The notes under the pieces: model-generated
The model's input: only the letters and a program-made list of their open reading frames with translations
Databases searched by the model: none
Told to the model about the DNA's origin: nothing
Made by a program: the position numbers and the translations under genes
Assembly (NCBI RefSeq): GCF_035650855.1
Contig: NZ_DASRGV010000036.1
Location: 1-29,269, forward strand
DNA: 29,269 bases
Origin: Actinocrinis sp035650855
Lineage (GTDB): Bacteria; Actinomycetota; Actinomycetes; Streptomycetales; Catenulisporaceae
Direction: 5' to 3'
In this document: in pieces, positions 14,674-22,614 of the stretch
How positions within the stretch are numbered: position 1 is the stretch's first letter
How the letters are laid out: each line of letters starts with the position of its first letter

Positions 14674-15252
14674 ATGAGCACGCAGCAGCCTGAGGCGCGC
14701 CGCACGGCGCCCGGTGACCCCGCGTCAGTGCAGGACACAGCGTCTGCGCAGGACACACTGCGCACCAAGCCGTTCGACGGCCCGGTCATCGCCCACGCGG
14801 TCTACCGCAGCCGGGTCGACTGGATGGACACCGACGCCGCGGGCCACCACCACAACACCTCCATCACACGCTTCGTCGAGGCGGCGGAAGCGACGCTCAT
14901 GCGCGAGCGCGGCCTGCTGGAGTACTTCGGCGCGGCGCCGCGCGTGCGCTTCGAGGTCGACTTCACCGCGCCGCTCTGGTTCGACCAGGAGGTGACGACC
15001 ACGCTGGTCCTCGAGCGGATCGGCGATTCCTCGCTGGCCTTCCGCTTCGAGGTCTGGGGCGAACGGGACGAGGCGAACCCGCGCCGCCTCGCCGCGCGCG
15101 GCCGCTACGTCACCGTGCACGTTCCGAGGGACAGCCGGCGCAGCGCGCCGTGGCCCGAAGAATGGCGCAACCGGCTGAGCGCTCGCACCGACGGGACTGG
15201 TCGCACCGACGGGATCGACGGGATCGCCGACGCAGGAGTGCGTCACGGTTGA
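14674..15252 (+). CDS. Hotdog-fold acyl-CoA thioesterase (4HBT-like)
   Basis: About 192 residues. The hotdog domain starts near residue 36 (VYRSRVDWMDTDAAGHHHNT), where the Asp preceding the AAGH segment is the usual active-site position of 4-hydroxybenzoyl-CoA-type thioesterases. TRFVEAAEATLMRERGL and VRFEVDFTAPLWFDQEVTTTL complete the fold. The C-terminus is a Thr/Asp/Gly-rich tail (TDGTGRTDGIDGIAD). The ATG at 14674 is chosen over the one at 14623, since neither has a strong ribosome site and the extra 17 residues are non-conserved in character. It may form a unit with the MarR gene downstream, though a weak terminator lies between them. Confidence 0.82.
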   Translation: MSTQQPEARRTAPGDPASVQDTASAQDTLRTKPFDGPVIAHAVYRSRVDWMDTDAAGHHHNTSITRFVEAAEATLMRERGLLEYFGAAPRVRFEVDFTAPLWFDQEVTTTLVLERIGDSSLAFRFEVWGERDEANPRRLAARGRYVTVHVPRDSRRSAPWPEEWRNRLSARTDGTGRTDGIDGIADAGVRHG

Positions 15253-15278
15253 CCGCGATGCTGACCGAGTAGCCCGCG

Positions 15279-15294
15279 CCGTCGGACGGTTTTT
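15279..15294 (+). terminator. Short hairpin with T-tract after thioesterase gene
   Basis: CCGT (15279-15282) pairs with ACGG (15286-15289) and is followed by five T residues. The stem is short, but a run of T is unusual in this sequence. It lies between the thioesterase and MarR genes. Confidence 0.35.
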
Positions 15295-15320
15295 GGCAAC
15301 TTAGGTGTCATGATGGCAGG

Positions 15321-15803
15321 GTGAACGATCCGACTGCCGCGCCCGACCGGGCCGACCGGCTCGCCGACGTCTACGACCTCGTCGGCCCGCTCTACCGGCG
15401 CGCCCAGCGAAGAGTGGAGCTGGACGTGCCGGCCGAAGGGCTGTCGGTCGGGGTCCGCGCGGTGCTGAGCATGCTGTACCGGCACGGCCCGATGACGGTG
15501 CCGCAGATGGGCCGCGCCCAGGCGATCAGCCGGCAGTTCGTGCAGCGGATGGTCAACGAGGCCGCCGCGCGCGGGCTGGTCGAGTCCTTCGCGAATCCGG
15601 CGCACAAGAAGTCCTCGTTGATCCGGCTGACCGAGCTGGGCTGCTCCGCGATCGACGCCGTGCTCACCCGCGAGGCCGACAACCTTAGGCGCGTCGGCGA
15701 GCACGTCACCGAGGACGACATCGAGGCGTGCCTGCGCGTGCTGTCGGCGCTGCTCGCAGGGCTCGACGACGTCGACGTCGACGTCGACATCGACGTGGAC
15801 TGA
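15321..15803 (+). CDS. MarR-family transcriptional regulator
   Basis: A 160-residue protein with GTG start. The winged helix covers about residues 45-110 (VRAVLSMLYRHGPMTVPQMG, AISRQFVQRMVNEAAARGLV, HKKSSLIRLTELG), with flanking dimerisation helices. The C-terminus ends in a simple VDVDVDIDVD tract coded by a GTCGAC hexamer repeat. Neighbours: thioesterase upstream on the same strand, acetyltransferase convergent. MarR regulators respond to phenolic or acyl compounds; the target is not evident from a clear inverted repeat here. Confidence 0.9.
   Translation: MNDPTAAPDRADRLADVYDLVGPLYRRAQRRVELDVPAEGLSVGVRAVLSMLYRHGPMTVPQMGRAQAISRQFVQRMVNEAAARGLVESFANPAHKKSSLIRLTELGCSAIDAVLTREADNLRRVGEHVTEDDIEACLRVLSALLAGLDDVDVDVDIDVD
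15771..15800 (+). repeat. GTCGAC hexamer repeat inside MarR 3' end
   Basis: Three perfect GTCGAC units (15771-15788) followed by two degenerate ones (ATCGAC, GTGGAC). Changes in copy number would add or remove Val-Asp pairs without breaking the frame. Confidence 0.8.
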
Positions 15804-15814
15804 CTCGCGGGCGA

Positions 15815-16327
15815 TCAGAGGATGACCGGGCTGCGCCGCTCGACCAGCACGACATCGCGCCAGACTCCGTGGTGGCGGCCGACCTTCTGCCTGGTGCCGA
15901 CGACGCGGAAACCGCACCGCTGGTGCAAGGCGAGGCTCGCGGTGTTCTCCGGGAAGATCCCGGACTGGATCGTCCAGATGCCGCCGGCCTCGGTGGAGGC
16001 GATCAGCGCATCGAGCAGCGCGGCGCCGACACCGCGCCCACGCGCTCGCGCGGCGACGTAGACGGAATGCTCGACCACGCCGGAGTACGCGCACCGGTCC
16101 GAGACCCGAACCACAGCGGCCCAGCCGAGCACCGCGTCGGTTTCGTCCAGGGCGACGAAGCGGTGCTCGGGCAGCTTCGCGGCGTCGAACCCGGCCCAAT
16201 CCGGGGCGGACGTTTCGAAGGTGGCGTTCCCCTCGTCGATGCCAGTCTGATAGATCGCCAGCACCTCGGCGGCATGGTCGGGCGTCATGGCGGCGATGCG
16301 CACCGTGGCCCGCGTGGGGGCGCTCAT
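15815..16327 (-). CDS. GNAT N-acetyltransferase, phosphinothricin-acetyltransferase-like
   Basis: A 170-residue GNAT protein. The start of the fold (VRIAAMTPDHAAEVLAIYQT, then NATFET) matches the Pat/Bar group. The acetyl-CoA loop is RARGRGVGAALLDALIAS, and the C-terminal GFRVVGTRQKVGRHHGVWRD followed by VVLVERR is typical of that group. It transfers acetyl from acetyl-CoA to an amine. Phosphinothricin, methionine sulfoximine or a related amino acid are plausible substrates, but this cannot be proven from sequence. It is convergent with MarR. Confidence 0.88.
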   Translation of the reverse strand: MSAPTRATVRIAAMTPDHAAEVLAIYQTGIDEGNATFETSAPDWAGFDAAKLPEHRFVALDETDAVLGWAAVVRVSDRCAYSGVVEHSVYVAARARGRGVGAALLDALIASTEAGGIWTIQSGIFPENTASLALHQRCGFRVVGTRQKVGRHHGVWRDVVLVERRSPVIL

Positions 16328-16416
16328 CGCCCGTCCCTGTTCACCATGCCCCTATTTTGCCGTCCGTCGCAGACTATGCGCCGCCAGCACCGTGCCGGGG
16401 GCGTTAACGTGTCCGC

Positions 16417-17034
16417 GTGATCGATACGGATGGGGCTCGCCTCGGCGCGCAGGCCGCGCGCGAGCTGGCCGCCAGCAGGCAGTGCGAGATCGGCCCGGGG
16501 ATGACCGAGCGCGAGCTGCGCCGGGTCGAGCTGGAATACGGCTTCGAATTCGCCGACGACCATCGGGCGTTCCTGGCCGCCGGCCTCCCCGTGAACACAC
16601 CGATCCCCGAACAGGAGGGCGTCATCCACGCCTACGCCCGGCCCTGGCCGGACTGGCGCGACGGCACCCCGGAGGAGCTGCGCAGACGACTCGCATGGCC
16701 GGTCGAAGGGGTGTTGTTCGACGTCGAACACAACGCGTTCTGGGGCCGGGACTGGGGCGTGAGACCTGACGAGCAGGCCGAAGCACTGCACGTCGCCGCG
16801 CAACGATTGGCTACGGTTCCCCGCATGGTCCCGATCTACGGCCACCGGTTCCTGCCCGGCGGACATGGCACATACGGGCATCCCGTGCTGTCGATGTACC
16901 AGACCGACATCATCTACTACGGCACCGACCTGGCCGATTACATCAGCCGCGAATTCGGCGGCCGTGGCGCAGTACCGGACGGCGCGCTACAGCAGGCGCA
17001 CGCGACAGTGCCGTTCTGGCGCGACTTCCTCTAA
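16417..17034 (+). CDS. SMI1/KNR4 (SUKH-like) family protein
   Basis: A 205-residue protein. GMTERELRRVELEYGFEFAD near residue 28 begins the SMI1/KNR4 fold, and WPVEGVLFDVEHNAFW, VPIYGHRFLPGG and SMYQTDIIYYGTDLADYI are typical of the actinobacterial branch. The family includes many immunity proteins against contact-dependent toxins, but single genes often have unknown roles. The GTG start lies 6 bases after TAACGT, which fits a leaderless transcript. The stop codon TAA (17032-17034) is the target-site duplication of an insertion sequence. The coding region is intact, but its natural downstream region has been displaced by about 2.2 kb. Confidence 0.85.
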   Translation: MIDTDGARLGAQAARELAASRQCEIGPGMTERELRRVELEYGFEFADDHRAFLAAGLPVNTPIPEQEGVIHAYARPWPDWRDGTPEELRRRLAWPVEGVLFDVEHNAFWGRDWGVRPDEQAEALHVAAQRLATVPRMVPIYGHRFLPGGHGTYGHPVLSMYQTDIIYYGTDLADYISREFGGRGAVPDGALQQAHATVPFWRDFL

Positions 17035-17918
17035 GAACTCGTTTCATAATGGCTTGGGTCGCTTGCGGTGACAGATCAGGGCGCAGGCCAGCTGCATCAG
17101 GGCCAGGTGCAGGTCGGCGCGGCGTTCGTAGCGGGTGCGTAGCCGTTTGTACTGGTGTAGCCAGGCGAAGGTGCGCTCGACGACGTAGCGCACGGTGCCC
17201 AGGCCAGAGCCGTGCGGCGTGCCGCGGCGGGCGATGCGCGCGGTGATCTGCAGGCGGCGCAGGGCGTCGCGGTAGCGCTCGTGGTCGTAGCCGCGGTCGG
17301 CGTAGAGGTAGCGGGGCCGCTGTCGCGGGCGGCCCCGAATGCCGCGGATCTGCGGGATCGCCTCGACCAGCGCCAGCAGTTGGGTCACGTCGTGCCGGTT
17401 GCCGCCGGTGAGCAGCACGGCGAGCGGGATCCCGCCGGCGTCGGTGATCAGATGGTGCTTGGAGCCCGCCCGAGCCCGATCGACGGGCGAGGGGCCCGTC
17501 TCGGCCCCCCTTTCAGCGCCCGCACATGGGATGCGTCCACCACCGCGGTGTCCAGCTCGAGCACCCCGTCGCGGCGCAGCTCGTCGAGCAGCACCCGGTG
17601 CAGCTCGGGCCATACCCCGGCCTCGGTCCAGTCCCGCAGCCGCCGCCAGCAGGTGATCCCCGAGCAGCCGGCCACCTCGCGGGGCACCTCGCGCCAGGTC
17701 ACCCCGGTCTTGAGCACGTACACGATCCCGGCCAGCGCGCCGCGGTCGTCCAACGGCAGCCGACCCGGATTGCGCGAACGCCGCGCCGGGCGCGGCGGAA
17801 GCAACGGCGCCACCTTCGACCACAACGCGTCCGGCACCAGTTCATCCCTCACCCGGCCAGCATCCATCAGAACCCGGATACCGAGACAGCAGACACGCCG
17901 CCATTATGAAACGAGTTC
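17035..17918. mobile_element. IS5-family (IS427-group-like) insertion sequence
   Basis: An 884-bp element bounded by 19-bp perfect terminal inverted repeats: GAACTCGTTTCATAATGGC at 17035-17053 and its complement at 17900-17918. It is flanked by a 3-bp direct repeat TAA (17032-17034 and 17919-17921), which fits the TNA targets of the IS427 group. It holds one transposase split over two frames. Confidence 0.93.
17044..17867 (-). CDS. IS5-family transposase (two frames, -1 frameshift)
   Basis: The first frame starts at ATG 17867 (MDAGRVRDELVPDALWSKVA) and carries the first catalytic Asp (VVDASHVRALKGG). Near 17505-17513 (AAAGGGGGG on the minus strand) the homologous protein continues in the -1 frame as AETGPSPVDRARAGSKHHLI. 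That frame carries the second Asp (YADRGYD) and the Glu (VVERTFAWLHQYKRL), and ends at 17044. All three DDE residues are present across the fused product of about 274 residues. Programmed -1 slippage on the G run is usual for IS427-type elements; a chance loss of one G is the alternative. Confidence 0.88.
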
Positions 17919-17921
17919 TAA

Positions 17922-19272
17922 TACTGCAACGGCACTTATGGCGGTTGGTGTCCGCGACGTTTGTAGTGGCTGACGCGCGCCTGGTGTTGGCGTCGTCGGC
18001 GCCAGTAGGACCAAGCCCAGACATGGTCGGGCGGGTGGATGCGGGTGCGCAGGTGGATCAGGAGTCTGCGTATCTCCGGTAGCGTGTAGCCGATTGTGTC
18101 GCATGCGGCGGGGGCGTGTTTCCTTCGGCGATCCTGGCGCGGGCGATCGCCAAGTGGGCGTGGGCGAGCATGGACAAGGTGATGTGCGCGTACCAGGCCC
18201 GGTAGGAGCGCACCTGGTAGTGGTCCAGGCCGGCCTCGTTCTTGGCTTGCTGGAAGCACTCCTCGATCCGCCATCGCGACCCGGCGATGCGCGCCAGCTC
18301 GGCCAGGCTGGTGCGGCGTGGGCCGAAGCACACGTAGTAGGCGATCTCGTCCGGGCGTTTGATCGAGCGGCGGGCCAGCAGCCAGTGCCCGCGCCCGGGC
18401 CGCCAGGCGATGCGGATCGGGATGCGCGCCCAGTCGTACTCGCGCCGCCCGTGCGCGCCGTCGCCGGCGGAGACGCGCCGCCAGGCGCGCGGCGGCAGCG
18501 CGGCGATCATCTCGTCCACGCGGCCTGCGCCGTGACTGAGACTGAAGACATCGTCGTTGCACCGGGTGGCCAGCACGTACGACGCGTCGTGCTGTTCGAG
18601 CCACACCCGCAGGTACTTGGCCTGCCCGTACGCCTCGTCCGCGGTCACCCACGCGAACGGCACCCCGGTCGCGAACGCCCGCGCCAGCATCGCCTGCGCC
18701 AGACGCGGCTTGGTGACGAACTCGGCCTCCTGCGGCACGCCCGCATCCCGGCGGCGCGCCGGATCGCCGCTCCACGCCTCGGGCAGGTACAACTCCCGGT
18801 CCACCAAAGCGTGCCCGCGCCCCGAGGCGTAGGCCAGGAACACCCCGACCTGACAGTTCTCGATCCGCCCGGCCGTACCGGAGTACTGCCGGGCCACGCC
18901 CGCAGACCGGGTGCCCTTCTTCAGGAACCCGGTCTCATCCACCACCAGCACCCCGGCCGGATCGCCCAACCGTTCGACCACGTAGTCGCGCAGATCATCA
19001 CGCACCCCGTCGATGTCCCAGTCCGCTTTACGCAGCAAACGCTGCATCCCGTCCGGACCGCTCTCGCCGGCGTGCTCGGCCAGCGTCCAGCCGTTCTTAC
19101 GCTCCAGACCTGCCACCAGACCGGACAGATACTCCCGCACCCGCTCCCGCGGCTCGGAACGAGTGAAGCGGCCCGCGATCAGCGCGTGCGCCCGCTCCGA
19201 CTCCTCCATCAGAACACTGACCACCACGAGCCACAATGATGCACCATCAAGCAGGCAAGTGCCGTTGCAGTA
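17922..19272. mobile_element. IS701-family insertion sequence
   Basis: A 1351-bp element ending in 16-bp perfect inverted repeats: TACTGCAACGGCACTT at 17922-17937 and its complement at 19257-19272. It is flanked by a 4-bp direct repeat CTAA (17918-17921 and 19273-19276), matching the YTAR-type targets of IS701. The left CTAA includes the last base of the neighbouring IS5-type element and the TAA duplication. Confidence 0.92.
17936..19209 (-). pseudogene. IS701-family transposase, frameshifted near C-terminus
   Basis: The main frame runs from ATG 19209 (MEESERAHALIAGRFTRSEP) to a stop at 18058. It contains the DDE residues: VLVVDETGFLKKG, WVTADEAYGQAKYL and RWRIEECFQQAKNEAGLDHY. Family members end with a Trp/Arg-rich segment, and here that segment (DTIGYTLPEIRRLL, then WAWSYWRRRRQHQARVSHYK) sits in a different frame that ends at 17936. 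One base appears to be lost in a C-rich run near 18105-18120. The truncated product lacks about 55 residues but keeps the catalytic core, so loss of activity is likely, not certain. A TTG farther upstream (19236) is an alternative start. Confidence 0.82.
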
Positions 19273-19322
19273 CTAAGCAAGCTCACACAACTGCTTACTT
19301 GCCTCGCCTGTGTGCGCTCCGC

Positions 19323-20204
19323 CTATTCGCACTGCCAGGTGAACGTCGCCTTGTCGAACCGCCCGGCGGCCAGGTCTTCTCGGGTGATCATCCAATACAA
19401 CCGCCCGGCGTCATCCCAGTTCATGCCGCTGCGCGAGTCGCTGTCGATCTGCGCGAGCAGCACCAGTTGCGAGGCGAGCTGCTTACGCGCGCCGATCGCG
19501 GCCTCGTCCTCGCCCGGATGAACGACCTGCGCACCCTCACGCTCCACGGCGCCTTGCACGGGCAGCGCGTAGCCACCGATTTGGTGATGCGGCTGATGAT
19601 CGCGCCGGTACGCGGTCAGCGCCTCCCAGAACCCGGTGCCATTCGGGTCAGCGGTCGGATAGTCGCAGTAACCGGACGGGTCGTCCGGGTCGCCGAAAGC
19701 GGCGATCAGCGCGGCGTTCTCGTTGTCCGGCGCGGTCGCGATCACCTCCCCGCTCAGCAGCAGGCGCGGATACGGCGCGGCCCCCTCGGGCGCGGTGCGC
19801 GGGGCGATCTCGGCTTCCTCCGGAACGTAGATCACGCGGGTGCCGTTGCTGACGCTGTCCGGGTCGGTGGCCGTGACCGAGCTGTCGCCGAGGCCGTCGA
19901 AGTAGAAGAACAGCAGCTGCCCGGACGCGGGCAGCGGGATGTCCAGCTCCTGGCTCGGCACCTGGCCGCAGTCGACCGCGCCGACGAAGTGCAGCGGGCC
20001 GTGCCCCTCCCACACCGGCCACTCGACGTCCTTGGGCAGCAGCGGGTCGCCGCCGAGGTAGGCCGTCACGGAGCCCTCGGCTTCGAGCGCCCGCAGCTGG
20101 AAGCCGGGCCGCAGCAGGCCCGCCCAGGTCTCGGCGTCCTGCTCGCTGAAGTACTGGCGCCCGGCCTGCGCCAACGGGGATTCGCTGATCTGCATGGCGG
20201 ACAT
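19323..20204 (-). CDS. DUF1963 (YwqG-like) protein
   Basis: A 293-residue protein. GDPLLPKDVEWPVWEGHGPL followed by HFVGAVDCGQVPSQELDIPLPASGQLLFFY is the DUF1963/YwqG core; HHQIGGYALPVQG and QLVLLAQIDSDSRSGMNWDD, then GRLYWMITREDL, form its typical C-terminal half. The function is unknown. DUF1963 proteins often occur beside SMI1/KNR4 proteins in bacterial polyimmunity loci. Before the IS insertions this gene would have been convergent with the SMI1/KNR4 gene, separated by only about 45 bases. A start at 20195 (second Met) is equally possible. Confidence 0.87.
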   Translation of the reverse strand: MSAMQISESPLAQAGRQYFSEQDAETWAGLLRPGFQLRALEAEGSVTAYLGGDPLLPKDVEWPVWEGHGPLHFVGAVDCGQVPSQELDIPLPASGQLLFFYFDGLGDSSVTATDPDSVSNGTRVIYVPEEAEIAPRTAPEGAAPYPRLLLSGEVIATAPDNENAALIAAFGDPDDPSGYCDYPTADPNGTGFWEALTAYRRDHQPHHQIGGYALPVQGAVEREGAQVVHPGEDEAAIGARKQLASQLVLLAQIDSDSRSGMNWDDAGRLYWMITREDLAAGRFDKATFTWQCE

Positions 20205-20245
20205 GCTCCCAAACCGGCGGCTACACCGGTACGGTCTCCGCGAAT

Positions 20246-20689
20246 TCAGCGGCTGGTGTCCGCATCTGTACCCTTATCGGGCGCTGTACTTTTATCGGGC
20301 GCTGTCTTTTTATCGGGCGCTGTACCTTTGTCGGCCGCTGAGACGCGGCCCAGGAAGCGCGACCGGTCCACGATCGCGCGCTCGATCTCGCCTTGCGCGG
20401 CGATCTGTCCCGAGCCGTCGACGGCCAGCACGCTGAACGTCAGCCTTCCGCCGTCGACCTCGATCGGCGGCGTCGCGGTGACCTCGACGAAGCCGCCGAC
20501 CGGCGTCGCGCGAAGGTGCTCGACGCGGATGGCGGTGCCGACCGTCGTCCGGCCGTCGCCGAGCAGCGGCTGTGCCTCCCGCACGGTCTGCGCCTCCATC
20601 CACGCGATCAGCCTCGGTGTCGCGAGCACCGGCACATCGCCGCTGCCCAGAGCCGTCGCCGTGTCAGCATCCGTCACCTCATGCCGCAT
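20246..20689 (-). CDS. FlK-like hotdog thioesterase with repeat tail
   Basis: About 147 residues from ATG 20689, preceded by GAGGAGG. Thr24, Glu32 and His58 (VLATPRLIAWMEAQTV and RVEHLRATP) have the same spacing (+8, +26) as the catalytic Thr42, Glu50 and His76 of the fluoroacetyl-CoA thioesterase FlK. FlK-like proteins hydrolyse short acyl-CoA esters; specificity for fluoroacetyl-CoA is not implied. After the hotdog domain (ending near RFLGRV) comes a tail of hexapeptide repeats of DKxTAP type. The start overlaps the 3' end of the LtrA gene by 11 bases, so they are probably co-transcribed. Confidence 0.82.
   Translation of the reverse strand: MRHEVTDADTATALGSGDVPVLATPRLIAWMEAQTVREAQPLLGDGRTTVGTAIRVEHLRATPVGGFVEVTATPPIEVDGGRLTFSVLAVDGSGQIAAQGEIERAIVDRSRFLGRVSAADKGTAPDKKTAPDKSTAPDKGTDADTSR
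20263..20334 (-). repeat. Four 18-bp tandem repeats in thioesterase 3' end
   Basis: Units at 20263-20280, 20281-20298, 20299-20316 and 20317-20334, the last three beginning GCGCTGT. They code DKxTAP hexapeptides. The units are T-rich on the plus strand compared with the GC-rich surroundings. Confidence 0.88.
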
Positions 20690-21887
20690 CCGGCCTCCTC
20701 GACGTACGCGCGGCCAGCATGACGCCGACCGCCACCGACCCGGCGGCCACAAGGCCGGCCGCGAACACTGCCCAGTGCCCCGCGAACGAGACGGCAAGCA
20801 CCAGCAGCGCGCCGCACGGCAGCAACGCCTGCCGCGCGAGCCCGTTCTTGAAGGGCCGCAGGTGCACCAGCCACACCGCGACGAGGTACAACGCGGTAGG
20901 GATGGTCACGGACAGGGCGGCTGCGAGCGTCGAGATCCGCGCGTGGTGCGTGACCTGCTGCACGGCGACCGCGATGCCGGCACCGATCGCGGCGGCCGAT
21001 CCGAAGATCACATAGTGGCCGTAGCCCCAGACGAAGGCCTGTTCATTCGACTGCACGTAGTCGTGGATCGGCACCGCGAAGTAGATCCAATAGGCCGCGA
21101 ACACGATGATCAGCCCGCTGGCCGCGATCGGCAGCAGCGCGCCCAGGTCGGCCTGGTCGTCCAGGGCGGTCTGCACCGCGATCGTGGCCGCCGAGACGCT
21201 CTCCCCGAGCGTGATGATCGTGAACAGGCCGTAGCGCTCGCCGATGTGGTGCGGATGCCAGGACGTCGGGTGGATCCGCTCCGCGACCGCCGGCACCGTC
21301 ATGTCGGCGATTCCCAGCGGCCCGAAACCCCACAGCCAGGCGTTCTCGGGCGCCAGGAGCAGCAGCACCCAGCCGGCCTGCACCACGACCAGCCCCGCCG
21401 CGTACGTCCGCGCCGCCGAGCGCGCCGCTCCCGTCTCACCGCGAGCGGCGCGCAACCACTGACCGGTCTGCGCGACGCGCATGATCACGTATCCGAGCAC
21501 CACCACGGCGAAGTCTCCGCGCTGGAAGGCCCTGGGCACGCCCGCCGCCAGCACCAGCACCCCGGCGATCTGCACCAGCGTGGCCAGCCGGTACGCCACG
21601 TCGTCGTTGTCGTAGGCGGAGGCGAACCACGTGAAGTTGACCCACGCCCACCAGATCGCGAAGAAGACCAGCAGGTAACCGCTCAGGCCGTGCCAGGACC
21701 GTCCGTCGGCTACCGCGTGCACCAGTTGCTGCCCGGCCTGGGCCACCGCCACGACGAACGACAGGTCGAAGAACAGCTCCAGCGGCGTGGCGGCCCGGTG
21801 CGCCTCATCCCGGCGCCGGGCCCGCATCCGCGACACCGGGCGCGCGGCGCTCTCGTGCCCGGTCTCCGCGTGCGCGCTCTGTGCCAT
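20679..21887 (-). CDS. Low temperature requirement protein A (LtrA) family membrane protein
   Basis: A 402-residue protein with about ten to twelve hydrophobic segments. ATPLELFFDLSFVVAVAQAG at the N-terminus, WWAWVNFTWFASAYDNDD, HHIGERYGLFTIITLGESV and the central AYWIYFAVPIHDY are the LtrA-family landmarks. The family is named from Listeria growth at low temperature; its molecular function is unknown. It overlaps the downstream FlK-like gene by 11 bases. Confidence 0.93.
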   Translation of the reverse strand: MAQSAHAETGHESAARPVSRMRARRRDEAHRAATPLELFFDLSFVVAVAQAGQQLVHAVADGRSWHGLSGYLLVFFAIWWAWVNFTWFASAYDNDDVAYRLATLVQIAGVLVLAAGVPRAFQRGDFAVVVLGYVIMRVAQTGQWLRAARGETGAARSAARTYAAGLVVVQAGWVLLLLAPENAWLWGFGPLGIADMTVPAVAERIHPTSWHPHHIGERYGLFTIITLGESVSAATIAVQTALDDQADLGALLPIAASGLIIVFAAYWIYFAVPIHDYVQSNEQAFVWGYGHYVIFGSAAAIGAGIAVAVQQVTHHARISTLAAALSVTIPTALYLVAVWLVHLRPFKNGLARQALLPCGALLVLAVSFAGHWAVFAAGLVAAGSVAVGVMLAARTSRRPDAA

Positions 21888-21932
21888 CAGCGTCCGGCCC
21901 TCACGTCAAGCGACGAACAGGTCAACACCAGC

Positions 21933-21959
21933 CCCTTGCCCGATTCCGGCCGGGAAGGG
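21933..21959 (-). terminator. Hairpin downstream of TetR gene
   Basis: CCCTT-g-CCCG (21933-21942) pairs with CGGG-AAGGG (21951-21959) with one bulged base, over an 8-base loop. It lies between the TetR stop (21995) and the LtrA start on the same strand. Confidence 0.5.
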
Positions 21960-21994
21960 AACACGATCGCACAGACCGCCGCTCGTGCGGGCCG

Positions 21995-22573
21995 CTACCG
22001 CTCCGCCGGGGGGAGTAGTCCGGCGACAGTGACGGTGACGAGCCGGTCGAGCGCGGCGCCGGAGTGCGCGCCGGAGGCGGCGGTCAGGGCGTGCAGGCTA
22101 TAGCCGGCCAGCTCCTCGGCGGGCACGTCGCCCCGCACCTGACCGTGTTCGGCTGCGTCGCGGATCAGCCTCGTGATGAACGCTCGCAGCTCGCGCTGCG
22201 CGTGTTGGACGTGCTCGCCCCGGTGCAGCAGCGACGCGAGCTCCCCGGATTCGCGATGCTCTCCGGCGATCGCCGCGTAGGCCCGCAGCACGGCGCGCAG
22301 GCGCTCGCCCGGGTCCGTCACGCTCTCGCCGACCTCGGCCAGATGGCGCAGGTGACCGGCGATGTGCCGCTCGTGCCAGGCCGCGAGGATCGCGTCGAGG
22401 TCCGGGAAGTACTTGTACAGCGTGGCGCGTCCGATCCCGCTGCGCTCGGCGACCTGAGACATCGTCACTGCGGTCAGCCCGCGCTCGGCGACGAGGGCGG
22501 CGGTCGCGTCGAGGGTGGCGTCGCGCACGGCGTCGCGATGCGCGGCGATCGTCTCGGTCCACAGTCTCGGCAC
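21995..22573 (-). CDS. TetR-family transcriptional regulator
   Basis: About 192 residues from GTG 22573 (MPRLWTETIAAHRDAVRDAT), a very typical actinobacterial TetR start; the frame stays open to a TTG at 22639, but that part overlaps the operator. The helix-turn-helix is LTAVTMSQVAERSGIGRATL, then YKYFPDLDAI. It is divergent from a SAM-dependent methyltransferase gene, with a palindrome between them. It probably represses itself and the methyltransferase unit. Confidence 0.9.
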   Translation of the reverse strand: MPRLWTETIAAHRDAVRDATLDATAALVAERGLTAVTMSQVAERSGIGRATLYKYFPDLDAILAAWHERHIAGHLRHLAEVGESVTDPGERLRAVLRAYAAIAGEHRESGELASLLHRGEHVQHAQRELRAFITRLIRDAAEHGQVRGDVPAEELAGYSLHALTAASGAHSGAALDRLVTVTVAGLLPPAER

Positions 22574-22614
22574 ACTTCGAGGATACGCCGTGGTCGCAGC
22601 AGAGACGATTTGTA

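Noticed and set aside
19275..19300. Terminator hairpin AAGCAAGC / GCTTACTT right of the IS701 element
   Set aside because: Eight weak pairs with one G-U and a 10-base loop; too unstable to call, though it may once have separated the convergent SMI1/KNR4 and DUF1963 genes.
19236..22103. A 955-residue plus-strand open frame
   Set aside because: It runs antisense through the DUF1963, FlK-like and LtrA genes and has only compositional bias, typical of high-GC DNA.
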